Assembly (NCBI GenBank): GCA_041675885.1
Contig: JBAYSY010000010.1
Span: 1 to 64,000, forward strand
Reading direction: 5' to 3'
From: JBAYSY01 sp041675885
Lineage (GTDB): Bacteria; Pseudomonadota; Alphaproteobacteria; Rhodobacterales; Rhodobacteraceae
Length of the DNA: 64,000 nt
Below the pieces are notes generated by a model. The model was not told the DNA's origin. It ran no database searches and was given only the letters and a program-made list of their open reading frames with translations. This document shows, one piece after another, positions 23,694 to 31,838 of this stretch. Position 1 is the first letter of the stretch; each line of letters begins with the position of its first letter. Made by a program: the position numbers and the translations under genes.

Positions 23694-26255
23694 ATGTCGC
23701 GTTATGCCCCCGCCGAGATCGAACCGAAATGGCAGGCCGCCTGGGAGGCGGCGGGCGTCTTTGCCGCGCGGCGCGACCCGGAGCGGCCGAAGTATTACGT
23801 GCTGGAGATGTTCCCCTACCCCTCGGGCCGCATCCACATGGGCCATGTGCGCAACTATGCGCTGGGCGACGTGGTGGCGCGCTACAAGATGGCCAGCGGG
23901 TTTTCCGTGCTGCATCCGATGGGCTGGGACGCCTTCGGGATGCCCGCCGAGAACGCGGCGATGGAGCGCGGCGGGCATCCGGCGGAATGGACCTACGGCA
24001 ATATCGCCGACATGCGGGCGCAGATGAAGCCCTTGGGCCTGTCGATCGACTGGTCGCGCGAGTTCGCCACCTGCGACCCGGAATACTACGGCCAGCAGCA
24101 GGCGATGTTCCTCGACATGCTGGAGGCCGGGCTGGTCTATCGCAAGAACGCCGTGGTCAACTGGGATCCGGTGGACATGACCGTTCTGGCCAACGAGCAG
24201 GTGATCGACGGCAAGGGCTGGCGTTCCGGCGCGGAGGTGGAGCGCAAGGAGCTTACCCAATGGTTCTTCCGCATCTCGGACTATTCGGGCGAGTTGCTGG
24301 ACGCGCTCGACGGGTTGAAGGACTGGCCCGAGAAGGTGCGGCTGATGCAGGCCAACTGGATCGGCCGGTCGCGCGGGCTGGAGTTCGCCTTCTCGACCGT
24401 CGGGGCGCCCGAGGGGTTCGACCGGATCGAGGTCTATACCACGCGGCCCGACACGCTGATGGGGGCGTCGTTCGTGGCGATCTCGCCCGATCATCCGCTG
24501 GCGAAGCATCTGGAGCGGCACGACCCCGAGGTGGCGGCCTTCGTGGCCGACTGCCGCCGGACCGGCACTTCGGAAGAGGCGCTGGAACGGGCCGAGAAGA
24601 AGGGGTGGGACACCGGCATAAGGGTGCGGCATCCCTTTGACACCGCTTGGGAATTGCCGGTTTATATCGCCAATTTCATCCTGATGGACTACGGCACCGG
24701 GGCGATCTTCGGCTGCCCGGCGCATGACCAGCGCGACCTCGACTTCGCGCGGAAATACGGGCTGGAGGTGGTCTCGACCTTCGCGCCCTTGTCGCCGGAG
24801 GAGGGTTTCGTCCTGCCCGAGGAAGGCGGCCCGGCCTTCGTGCCGCCGAAGCCCGACCGGGTGCGCTGGCTGCGCGCCTTCGGCTGGGCCGGGGAGGCGA
24901 CCGGCGAGGAAGCCATCGACGCCGCCATCGGCTTTTGCGAATCGCAGGGCGTGGGGCGCGGGGTCACGAACTACCGGCTGCGCGACTGGGGGCTGTCGCG
25001 GCAACGCTACTGGGGCTGTCCGATCCCGGTGGTGCATTGCGCCGATTGCGGCGTGGTGCCGGAGAAGAAGGAGAACCTGCCCATCCGCCTGCCCGAGGAT
25101 GTCAGTTTCGACAAGCCCGGCAACCCGCTGGACCGGCATCCCGCATGGCGCAACACCCCCTGCCCGCGCTGCGGCAAGCCCGCCCTGCGCGAGACCGACA
25201 CGATGGACACCTTCGTCGATTCGTCGTGGTATTTCGCCCGCTTCACCGCGCCGCGCGCCGATACGCCCACGGTGGCCGAGGACGCGGATTACTGGATGAA
25301 CGTCGATCAGTATATCGGCGGGGTGGAACACGCGATCCTGCATCTGCTCTACTCGCGCTTCTTCGCGCGGGCGATGCACAAGACCGGCCATCTGCCCGCG
25401 AAAGCCATCGAGCCGTTCGATGCGCTGTTCACCCAGGGCATGGTGACGCATGAGATCTACCTGACGCGCGACGCGGCGGGACGGCCGGTCTACCACCTGC
25501 CGGAGGAGGTGGAGGACGGCCGCCTCAAGGTCACCGGCGCGGCGGTCGAGGTGATTCCCTCGGCCAAGATGTCGAAATCCAAGAAGAACGTGGTCGATCC
25601 AAGCGATATCATCTCGCGCTTCGGGGCCGATACCGCACGCTGGTTCGTGCTGTCCGACAGCCCGCCCGAGCGCGACGTGGAATGGACCGCCTCGGGGGCC
25701 GAGGCCGCGCATCGCCATCTGGCGCGGGTCTGGGCGCTGGGCGACCGGATCGCCGGCATGGCCGGGGGCGAAGGCCCGGGCGACGCGGCGCTGGCCCGCG
25801 CGGTGGCCCGCAGCATCGACGAGGTGACCCGCTGTATCGAAAGCTTTGCCTACAACAAGGCGGTGGCGCAGCTTTACGCGCTGACCAACACGCTGGCGAA
25901 ATCCGACGCGGGCGGCACGGCGCAGAAGGCGGCGATGCGGGTTCTGGTGCAGCTGATGGAGCCGATGACCCCGCATCTGTCCGAGGATATCTGGTCGCGG
26001 CTGGGGGCCGGGGGGCTGGTGGTTCAGGCGCCGTGGCCCAGGGCCGATCCGGCGTTGCTGGTCGATGACAGCGTGACCCTGCCGGTGCAGATCAACGGCA
26101 AGCGGCGGGCTGAAATCATGGTGCCGCGCGACATGCCGCCGGCCGAGGTTGAAAAGCGCGTGCTGGCCGACGAAGATGTGGTTCGATTCCTTGGCGGGAA
26201 GCCGCCGAAGAAGCTGATCGTCGTGCCGGGCCGCATCGTCAATGTCGTTGTATGA
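23694..26255 (+). CDS. leuS: leucyl-tRNA synthetase
   Basis: Class I aminoacyl-tRNA synthetase of 853 residues charging tRNA-Leu. The HIGH-type motif is PSGRIHMGHVRN (about 44-55) and the KMSKS loop is AKMSKSKKNVVDP (about 624-636). The CP1 editing domain (about 225-415) includes the TTRPDTLMGASF site that hydrolyses mischarged tRNA. A zinc-ribbon-like CADCG/CPRCG pair occurs at about 450-500. Length is normal. Its last 14 bases overlap lptE, so translation is probably coupled. Confidence 0.96.
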   Translation: MSRYAPAEIEPKWQAAWEAAGVFAARRDPERPKYYVLEMFPYPSGRIHMGHVRNYALGDVVARYKMASGFSVLHPMGWDAFGMPAENAAMERGGHPAEWTYGNIADMRAQMKPLGLSIDWSREFATCDPEYYGQQQAMFLDMLEAGLVYRKNAVVNWDPVDMTVLANEQVIDGKGWRSGAEVERKELTQWFFRISDYSGELLDALDGLKDWPEKVRLMQANWIGRSRGLEFAFSTVGAPEGFDRIEVYTTRPDTLMGASFVAISPDHPLAKHLERHDPEVAAFVADCRRTGTSEEALERAEKKGWDTGIRVRHPFDTAWELPVYIANFILMDYGTGAIFGCPAHDQRDLDFARKYGLEVVSTFAPLSPEEGFVLPEEGGPAFVPPKPDRVRWLRAFGWAGEATGEEAIDAAIGFCESQGVGRGVTNYRLRDWGLSRQRYWGCPIPVVHCADCGVVPEKKENLPIRLPEDVSFDKPGNPLDRHPAWRNTPCPRCGKPALRETDTMDTFVDSSWYFARFTAPRADTPTVAEDADYWMNVDQYIGGVEHAILHLLYSRFFARAMHKTGHLPAKAIEPFDALFTQGMVTHEIYLTRDAAGRPVYHLPEEVEDGRLKVTGAAVEVIPSAKMSKSKKNVVDPSDIISRFGADTARWFVLSDSPPERDVEWTASGAEAAHRHLARVWALGDRIAGMAGGEGPGDAALARAVARSIDEVTRCIESFAYNKAVAQLYALTNTLAKSDAGGTAQKAAMRVLVQLMEPMTPHLSEDIWSRLGAGGLVVQAPWPRADPALLVDDSVTLPVQINGKRRAEIMVPRDMPPAEVEKRVLADEDVVRFLGGKPPKKLIVVPGRIVNVVV

Positions 26256-26727
26256 CCGCAGAACCCTGATCCTTTCGCTGGCGGCGCTGCCGCTGGCCGG
26301 TTGCGGCTATGCCCCGGCCCATGCGCCGGGGGGCCGCGCGGCTGGGCTGCACGGATCGGTGGGCGCCGAGGCCCCGACCGACCGGCAGGGCTACGATCTG
26401 GTCGAGCGGCTGGAACAGCGGCTGGGCCGCGCCGCCGCGCCGCGCTGGCTGCTCGCCTACCGGATCGAGACCATGCCCGTCGGCGCGGGCATCACCCGCA
26501 CCGGGGCGATCACCCGCTACACGCTGACCGGGAACGCCACTTACCGCCTGACCGAAAGCGCCACCGGGGCCGAGGTGACGGCGGGCCGGGTCGAGGGCTT
26601 CACCTCATGGTCGGCCGCGGGCTCGACCGTCGCCACGCTGGCGGCGGAACAGGACGCCCACCGGCGGCTGATGCATATCCTCGCCGACCAGATCGTCACC
26701 CGGCTGACGGCGGCGGGGATGGAATGA
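26242..26727 (+). CDS. lptE: LPS-assembly lipoprotein LptE
   Basis: Outer-membrane lipoprotein of 161 residues that plugs the LptD barrel and helps insert lipopolysaccharide. Signal peptide with lipobox PLAGCGYAPAHAP (Cys about 21), then the short conserved region and repeated strands (GAITRYTLTGNATYRLTES, about 90-108). Sequence conservation in this family is low; position after leuS and before holA supports the call. Overlaps leuS at its start and holA by ATGA at its end. Confidence 0.85.
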   Translation: MSLYDRRTLILSLAALPLAGCGYAPAHAPGGRAAGLHGSVGAEAPTDRQGYDLVERLEQRLGRAAAPRWLLAYRIETMPVGAGITRTGAITRYTLTGNATYRLTESATGAEVTAGRVEGFTSWSAAGSTVATLAAEQDAHRRLMHILADQIVTRLTAAGME

Positions 26728-27746
26728 AACTCGCCGGGGCCGAGGCGGGCCGCTATCTCGCGCGGCCGGACCCGGCAAGGGCGGGGCTGCTGATCTACGG
26801 GGCCGACGCCATGCGGGTGGCGCTGAAGCGGCAACAGGCCATCGCCGCGCTGATCGGCCCCGAGGGCGAGGCCGAGATGCGGCTGGCCCGGATCGCCGCC
26901 GCCGACCTGCGCAAGGACGCGGCGCTTCTGTCGGATGCGATGCGGGCGCAGGGGTTCTTTCCCGGCCAGCGGGTGGCCTTCGTCGAGGATGCGGGCGACG
27001 GGCTTGCGCCGGTGATTGGTGCCGCGCTTGCGGACTGGGCGCAGGGGGATGCGGTGATCGTCGTCACCGCCGGGGCGCTGGCGGCGAAATCCGCGCTGCG
27101 CAAGACGTTCGAGGGCGCCCCCCATGCCGTCGCCGTGGGCATCTACGACGACCCGCCGACGCGCGAGGAGATCGAGGCGGAACTGACCAGGGCCGGGCTG
27201 GCCGCCATCGACCCCGAGGCCATGACCGACCTGCTGGCGCTCTCTCGCACGCTCGACCCCGGTGATTTCCGCCAGACCGTGGCCAAGATCGGGCTTTACA
27301 AATGGGGCGATCCGACGCCGCTGACCCCCGCCGATATCGCCGCCTGCGCCCCCGCCACCGTCGAGGCCGAGGTCGATGACATGCTTCATGCCGTGGCCGA
27401 GGCCCGGGCGTCCGAGGTCGGGCCGCTGGTCCGGCGGCTGGAAGGGCAGGGCATCAACCCGGTCACGCTCTGCATCGGGGTGATGCGGCATTTCCGGGCG
27501 CTGCACAGGGCGGCGTCCGATCCCGGCGGCCCGGCGGCGGGGCTTGCCCGGATGCGGCCGCCGGTGTTCGGCCCGCGCCGCGACCGGATGCAGCGGCAGG
27601 CCCAGCACTGGGGCCTGCGCCGGATCGAGGAGGCGCTGGCGATGATCGTCGAGACCGACCTCACGCTGCGCTCGACCTCGCGCGCACCCGCCATGGCGGT
27701 GATGGAACGCACGCTGATCCGCCTTTCCATGCTTGCCCGAAGGTAG
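26724..27746 (+). CDS. holA: DNA polymerase III delta subunit
   Basis: Clamp-loader subunit of 340 residues that opens the beta sliding clamp. Features: LLIYGADAMRVALKRQQ near the N-terminus (degenerate nucleotide-binding fold without a true P-loop), the middle region FFPGQRVAFVEDAGDG, and the C-terminal collar domain (about 215-340) with FRQTVAKIGLYKWGD. Its ATG overlaps the lptE stop by four bases. The leuS-lptE-holA order is typical of the lineage. Confidence 0.88.
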   Translation: MKLAGAEAGRYLARPDPARAGLLIYGADAMRVALKRQQAIAALIGPEGEAEMRLARIAAADLRKDAALLSDAMRAQGFFPGQRVAFVEDAGDGLAPVIGAALADWAQGDAVIVVTAGALAAKSALRKTFEGAPHAVAVGIYDDPPTREEIEAELTRAGLAAIDPEAMTDLLALSRTLDPGDFRQTVAKIGLYKWGDPTPLTPADIAACAPATVEAEVDDMLHAVAEARASEVGPLVRRLEGQGINPVTLCIGVMRHFRALHRAASDPGGPAAGLARMRPPVFGPRRDRMQRQAQHWGLRRIEEALAMIVETDLTLRSTSRAPAMAVMERTLIRLSMLARR

Positions 27747-27755
27747 GAGTCCGTC

Positions 27756-28343
27756 ATGTACAAGGTCGTCGGAAGTGTCAAAAGCCGCGCCGCAAGGGTG
27801 CTGTGGATGCTTGAGGAACTGGGTCTGGGCTATGAGCACGACCCCTCCCCGCCATGGTCCGAGGGCGTGACCGCGATCAATCCGGCGGGCAAGATCCCGG
27901 TGCTGATCGAGGACGGGGTGCCGATCACCGATTCGACCGCGATCATCCAGTATCTGGCCGACAGGCACGGCGGGCTGACCTATCCGGCGGGCACGCTCGA
28001 CCGGGCGCGGCAGGACAGCCTGACTCAGTTCCTGCTGGATGAATTCGACGCGGCGCTGTGGATGGCGGCGCGGCACTCCTTCATCCTGCCCGAGGAACTG
28101 CGCCATTCCGCGATCAAGGATTCGCTGAAATGGGAGTTCGCCCGCAGCCAGAAGACACTGGTCTCGCGCATGGCGCAGGGGCCGTTCCTGATGGGCGAGG
28201 CGATGACCGTGCCCGACATCCTGCTCGGCCATTGCCTGGTCTGGGCGATGGGCGCGAAATTCCCGATCGCCGAGCCTTCCCTGAGCGACTACCTCGCCCG
28301 GATGCAGGCCCGCCCGGCCTTCCAGCGGGCGATGGGAAGGTAA
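27756..28343 (+). CDS. glutathione S-transferase family protein
   Basis: Cytosolic GST-fold protein of 195 residues. The thioredoxin-like N-terminal domain has SVKSRAARVLWMLEELGLGYE, where the Ser/Arg pair occupies the usual glutathione-activating place, followed by NPAGKIPVLIEDG and the glutathione-contacting ITDSTAIIQYLADR; the C-terminal helical domain spans about 85-195. Substrate unknown. TAGGAG precedes the ATG. Ten bases after holA, so possibly read through from that operon. Confidence 0.88.
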   Translation: MYKVVGSVKSRAARVLWMLEELGLGYEHDPSPPWSEGVTAINPAGKIPVLIEDGVPITDSTAIIQYLADRHGGLTYPAGTLDRARQDSLTQFLLDEFDAALWMAARHSFILPEELRHSAIKDSLKWEFARSQKTLVSRMAQGPFLMGEAMTVPDILLGHCLVWAMGAKFPIAEPSLSDYLARMQARPAFQRAMGR

Positions 28344-28353
28344 AAGGGCGGAT

Positions 28354-28406
28354 GGCGGGCGGAATCGCCCACCCTACCGCGCCCGTAGGGTGGGCAATCT
28401 GCCCAC
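28354..28406. repeat. GTAGGGTGGGC palindromic repeat
   Basis: Perfect 11-bp inverted repeat GCCCACCCTAC (28367-28377) / GTAGGGTGGGC (28385-28395), flanked by GGGCGGAATCGCCC and GGGCAATCTGCCCACC. Short palindromes of this wording are common between genes in Rhodobacterales. It lies between the GST and nspC. Confidence 0.7.
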
Positions 28407-28536
28407 CAGCCTCGCCATCCTCTCCCCGATTTGTCTTGAGAACCCCGGGCAAACCCGCTAACAGCGCCCCGCGTGCGGCCCCCGGCGGAACCATCCGCCG
28501 CGCACCGACTTCTCCCCGACGCCGGAAGGGCCACCG

Positions 28537-29634
28537 ATGATCCAGACCCCCTATTACCTGATCGACAAGGCGCGGCTCTTGCCGAACATGGAAAAGATCG
28601 CCCGGCTGCGCGAGGCTTCGGGGGCGAAGTCTCTGCTGGCGCTCAAATGTTTCGCCACATGGTCGGTGTTCGACCTGATGCGCGAGTATATGGACGGCAC
28701 CACCTCGTCGTCGCTTTTCGAGGTGCGGCTGGGGCAGGAGAAGTTCGGGGCCGAAACCCACGCCTATTCCGTTGCCTGGGCCGATCACGAGATCGCCGAG
28801 GTGGTGGCGCGCTCGGACAAGATCATCTTCAACACCGTGGCGCAGCTGGAGCGGTTCGAGGCCGAGGCGGCGGGCCACACCCGCGGGCTGCGGGTCAACC
28901 CTGGCGTCAGCACGTCCAGCTTCGACCTCGCCGACCCGGCCCGGCCGTTCTCGCGGCTGGGCGAGCATGATCCGGCGCGGATCGAGCCCGCGCTGGAGCG
29001 CATCAGCGGCTTCATGTTCCACAACAATTGCGAAAACGCCGATTTCGACCTGTTCGACCGGATGCTTGGCCATATCGAGGACCGTTTCGGCCCGCTGATC
29101 AAGCGGATGGAGTGGATCAGCCTCGGCGGCGGCATCCATTTCACCGGCGCGGGCTATCCGCTCGACCGGCTGGCCGAGCGGCTGAAACGCTTTGCCGGGG
29201 AAAACGAGGTGCAGGTCTATCTGGAACCGGGCGAGGCGGCGATCACCGGGGCGGCGACGCTGGAGGTTTCGGTGCTCGACACGCTCTGGAACGGCAAGAA
29301 CCTCGCCATCGTGGACGCTTCCATCGAGGCGCACATGCTCGACCTGCTGATCTACCGCGAACCCGCGCGCATCCTGCCCAATGAGGGCCCCGAGGAATGG
29401 ATGGTCTGCGGCAAGTCCTGCCTTGCCGGGGACATTTTCGGCGAGTTCCGCTTTCCGCAACCGCTGCGTCCCGGCGACCGGCTGTCGGTTCAGGACGCGG
29501 CCGGTTACACGATGGTCAAGAAGAACTGGTTCAACGGGGTGAAGATGCCCGCCATCGTGGTGCGGGAAACCGACGGAACCGAGCGCGTGGTGCGCGACTT
29601 CGGCTATGAGGATTTCGCGGCGGCCCTGTCGTGA
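28537..29634 (+). CDS. nspC: carboxynorspermidine/carboxyspermidine decarboxylase
   Basis: PLP enzyme of 365 residues in the alanine racemase/decarboxylase fold that removes the carboxyl group from carboxy(nor)spermidine, the last step of the alternative route to spermidine or norspermidine. The PLP lysine lies in LLALKCFATW (about 33), the glycine loop in SLGGGIHFTG, and YLEPGEAAI and VCGKSCLAGD mark the second active-site region. Its stop overlaps an upstream GTG of the dehydrogenase gene, showing tight coupling with the preceding step of the same pathway. Confidence 0.92.
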   Translation: MIQTPYYLIDKARLLPNMEKIARLREASGAKSLLALKCFATWSVFDLMREYMDGTTSSSLFEVRLGQEKFGAETHAYSVAWADHEIAEVVARSDKIIFNTVAQLERFEAEAAGHTRGLRVNPGVSTSSFDLADPARPFSRLGEHDPARIEPALERISGFMFHNNCENADFDLFDRMLGHIEDRFGPLIKRMEWISLGGGIHFTGAGYPLDRLAERLKRFAGENEVQVYLEPGEAAITGAATLEVSVLDTLWNGKNLAIVDASIEAHMLDLLIYREPARILPNEGPEEWMVCGKSCLAGDIFGEFRFPQPLRPGDRLSVQDAAGYTMVKKNWFNGVKMPAIVVRETDGTERVVRDFGYEDFAAALS

Positions 29635-29666
29635 AGACGAATGCAACCGTTACCAGAGGGGATGAA

Positions 29667-30917
29667 ATGAAACGCAACGTCCTTGTCATCGGCGCCGGGG
29701 GTGTGGCCCAGGTCACCGCGCATAAATGCGCGCAGAACAACGACGTGCTGGGGGATATCCATATCGCCTCGCGCACGCTGGCGAAATGCGAGGCCATCGT
29801 CGCGTCGGTGCGCGAGAAGGGCTCGATGAAGGTCGAGGGCGTGCTGAAGGCGCATCAGCTCGATGCGATGGACACCGCCGCCGTTGCCGCGCTGATCCGC
29901 GAGACCGGCGCGCGGATCGTGATCAACGTGGGTTCGCCCTTCGTCAACATGACCGTGCTGGAAGCCTGTATCGAGACCGGCGCCGCCTATATGGACACCG
30001 CGATCCACGAAGACCCGGCCAAGATCTGCGAGACCCCGCCCTGGTATGCCAACTACGAATGGCCGCGCCGCGAACGTTGCGCGGCGGCGGGGGTGACGGC
30101 GATTCTCGGCGTGGGTTTCGACCCCGGCGTGGTGAACGCCTATGCGCGGCTGGCGGCTGACGACCACCTCGATACGGTCGAAAGCATCGACATCGTGGAT
30201 ATCAACGCCGGTTCGCATGGCCGGTATTTCGCCACCAACTTCGACCCCGAGATCAACTTCCGCGAGTTCACCGGCAGGGCCTGGTCCTGGCAGGGCGGCA
30301 AGTGGCAGGAAAACCGGATGTTCGAGATCGGCAAGGTCTGGGATCTGCCGGTGGTGGGCGAACAGAAAGCTTATCTGACCGGCCATGACGAGGTTCATTC
30401 GCTGGCGGCCAATTACCCCGATGCCGATGTGCGGTTCTGGATGGGGTTCGGCGATCATTACATCAATGTCTTCACCGTGCTGAACAGTCTCGGCCTGTTG
30501 TCGGAAAAGCCGGTCAGGACCGCCGAGGGGCTGGAGGTGGTGCCGCTCAAGGTGGTCAAGGCGGTGCTGCCCGATCCGGCCTCGCTGGCGCCGACCTATA
30601 CCGGCAAGACCTGCATCGGCGATCTGGTGAAGGGCACCAGGGACGGCAAGCCGGCGGAAGTGTTCATCTACAACGTCGCCGACCATGCCGAAGCCTATGC
30701 CGAAGTGGGCTCGCAGGGGATCAGCTATACCGCCGGGGTGCCGCCGGTCGCGGCCGCCATGCTGATCGCCAGCGGCGAATGGGACACCGGCACCATGGTC
30801 AATGTCGAGGAACTGGACCCGAAACCGTTCCTGACCATCCTCGACCGTATCGGCCTGCCCACCCGTGTCCGCGATGCGGATGGCGACCGGGAATGGTGGG
30901 CGAAACCGTCCCGGTAG
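29667..30917 (+). CDS. carboxynorspermidine synthase (saccharopine dehydrogenase family)
   Basis: NAD(P)H-dependent enzyme of 416 residues that joins aspartate semialdehyde to a diamine, giving the carboxylated polyamine used by NspC. The N-terminus shows the Rossmann motif VLVIGAGGVAQVTAHKCAQ; ILGVGFDPGVVNAYARLA and FGDHYINVFTVLNSLGL are family segments. Start at 29667 is chosen because AGAGGGG stands six bases upstream; a GTG at 29631 overlapping nspC is possible but adds only an unrelated dozen residues. With nspC it forms the complete two-step alternative spermidine pathway. Confidence 0.9.
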   Translation: MKRNVLVIGAGGVAQVTAHKCAQNNDVLGDIHIASRTLAKCEAIVASVREKGSMKVEGVLKAHQLDAMDTAAVAALIRETGARIVINVGSPFVNMTVLEACIETGAAYMDTAIHEDPAKICETPPWYANYEWPRRERCAAAGVTAILGVGFDPGVVNAYARLAADDHLDTVESIDIVDINAGSHGRYFATNFDPEINFREFTGRAWSWQGGKWQENRMFEIGKVWDLPVVGEQKAYLTGHDEVHSLAANYPDADVRFWMGFGDHYINVFTVLNSLGLLSEKPVRTAEGLEVVPLKVVKAVLPDPASLAPTYTGKTCIGDLVKGTRDGKPAEVFIYNVADHAEAYAEVGSQGISYTAGVPPVAAAMLIASGEWDTGTMVNVEELDPKPFLTILDRIGLPTRVRDADGDREWWAKPSR

Positions 30918-30926
30918 GGGCGGGCC

Positions 30927-31736
30927 ATGCCGCCCGCCACGCTGCGGTTTTCCGCGAACCTCGGCCTGTTGTTCACCGGCCTGCCGCTGCCCGATGCGAT
31001 CCGGGCGGCGGCGCGGGCCGGGTTCGACGCGGTGGAGTGTCATTTCCCCCGGGACATCCCGACCGGAGAGGTGCGCCGGGCGCTGGACGAGACCGGCCTT
31101 CCCATGCTGTCGCTGAACACAAGCCCCGGCGACCGGGCGGCGGGGGAGTTCGGCCTTGCCGCGCTTCCGGGCCGCGAGGCCGAGGCCCGCGCGGCGATTG
31201 CCGGGGCGGTGGATTACGCGGCGGGGATCGGTTGCCCCATGGTGCATGTGATGCCGGGGATCGCCTCGGGGCCGCAGGCGGATCGGGCGTTCCGCGCCAA
31301 CCTCGCCCATGCCTGCGATCTGGCCGCGCCGCATGAGATCACCGTGCTGATCGAGCCGATCAACCCGGTGGATGTGCCGGGCTATCACCTTGCCAGTCTG
31401 GACCATGCCGCCGGGCTGTTGCGGCGGCTCGACCGGCCCAACCTGCGGATCATGTTCGACTGCTACCACATCGCCCGTATATCCGGCGGTTCGGGGGCCG
31501 ACGTTCTGGCCCTTTTCACCGCGCACCGGCCCGATATCGGTCATGTCCAGTTCGCCGCCGTGCCCGACCGGGGGGAGCCCGACCGGGGCGGATTGCGCTA
31601 CGACCGGCTGCTTCCCGCCATGGCCGCGCTGGGCTGGACAGGCGCCTTCGGGGCGGAATACCATCCGCGCGGCGGCGACACGCTTGCGGGGCTTGACTGG
31701 CTGGCCGCCCTGCGCGCGGCGATGACGCGGAAGTGA
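30927..31736 (+). CDS. hydroxypyruvate isomerase family TIM-barrel protein
   Basis: TIM-barrel sugar-isomerase-like protein of 269 residues. It begins LRFSANLGLLFTGLPLPDAIRAA and contains the metal-binding Glu in VLIEPINPVDVPGYHL, FDCYHIAR, IGHVQFAAVPDRGEP and a C-terminal GAEYHPRG, the pattern of Hyi/OtnI isomerases, which convert hydroxypyruvate and tartronate semialdehyde or related sugar acids. Ten bases separate it from the polyamine gene, so it may be cotranscribed, though no metabolic link is evident. Confidence 0.85.
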   Translation: MPPATLRFSANLGLLFTGLPLPDAIRAAARAGFDAVECHFPRDIPTGEVRRALDETGLPMLSLNTSPGDRAAGEFGLAALPGREAEARAAIAGAVDYAAGIGCPMVHVMPGIASGPQADRAFRANLAHACDLAAPHEITVLIEPINPVDVPGYHLASLDHAAGLLRRLDRPNLRIMFDCYHIARISGGSGADVLALFTAHRPDIGHVQFAAVPDRGEPDRGGLRYDRLLPAMAALGWTGAFGAEYHPRGGDTLAGLDWLAALRAAMTRK

Positions 31737-31838
31737 TTGTATCGGCGGTTTTTCACGTATCGGCGGGCCGCTTCACATTGCCGGGGGGAACGTGCCATGC
31801 CAAGGTTTGATACCGCTGTCCGCCCCGGAAGATCCGCC

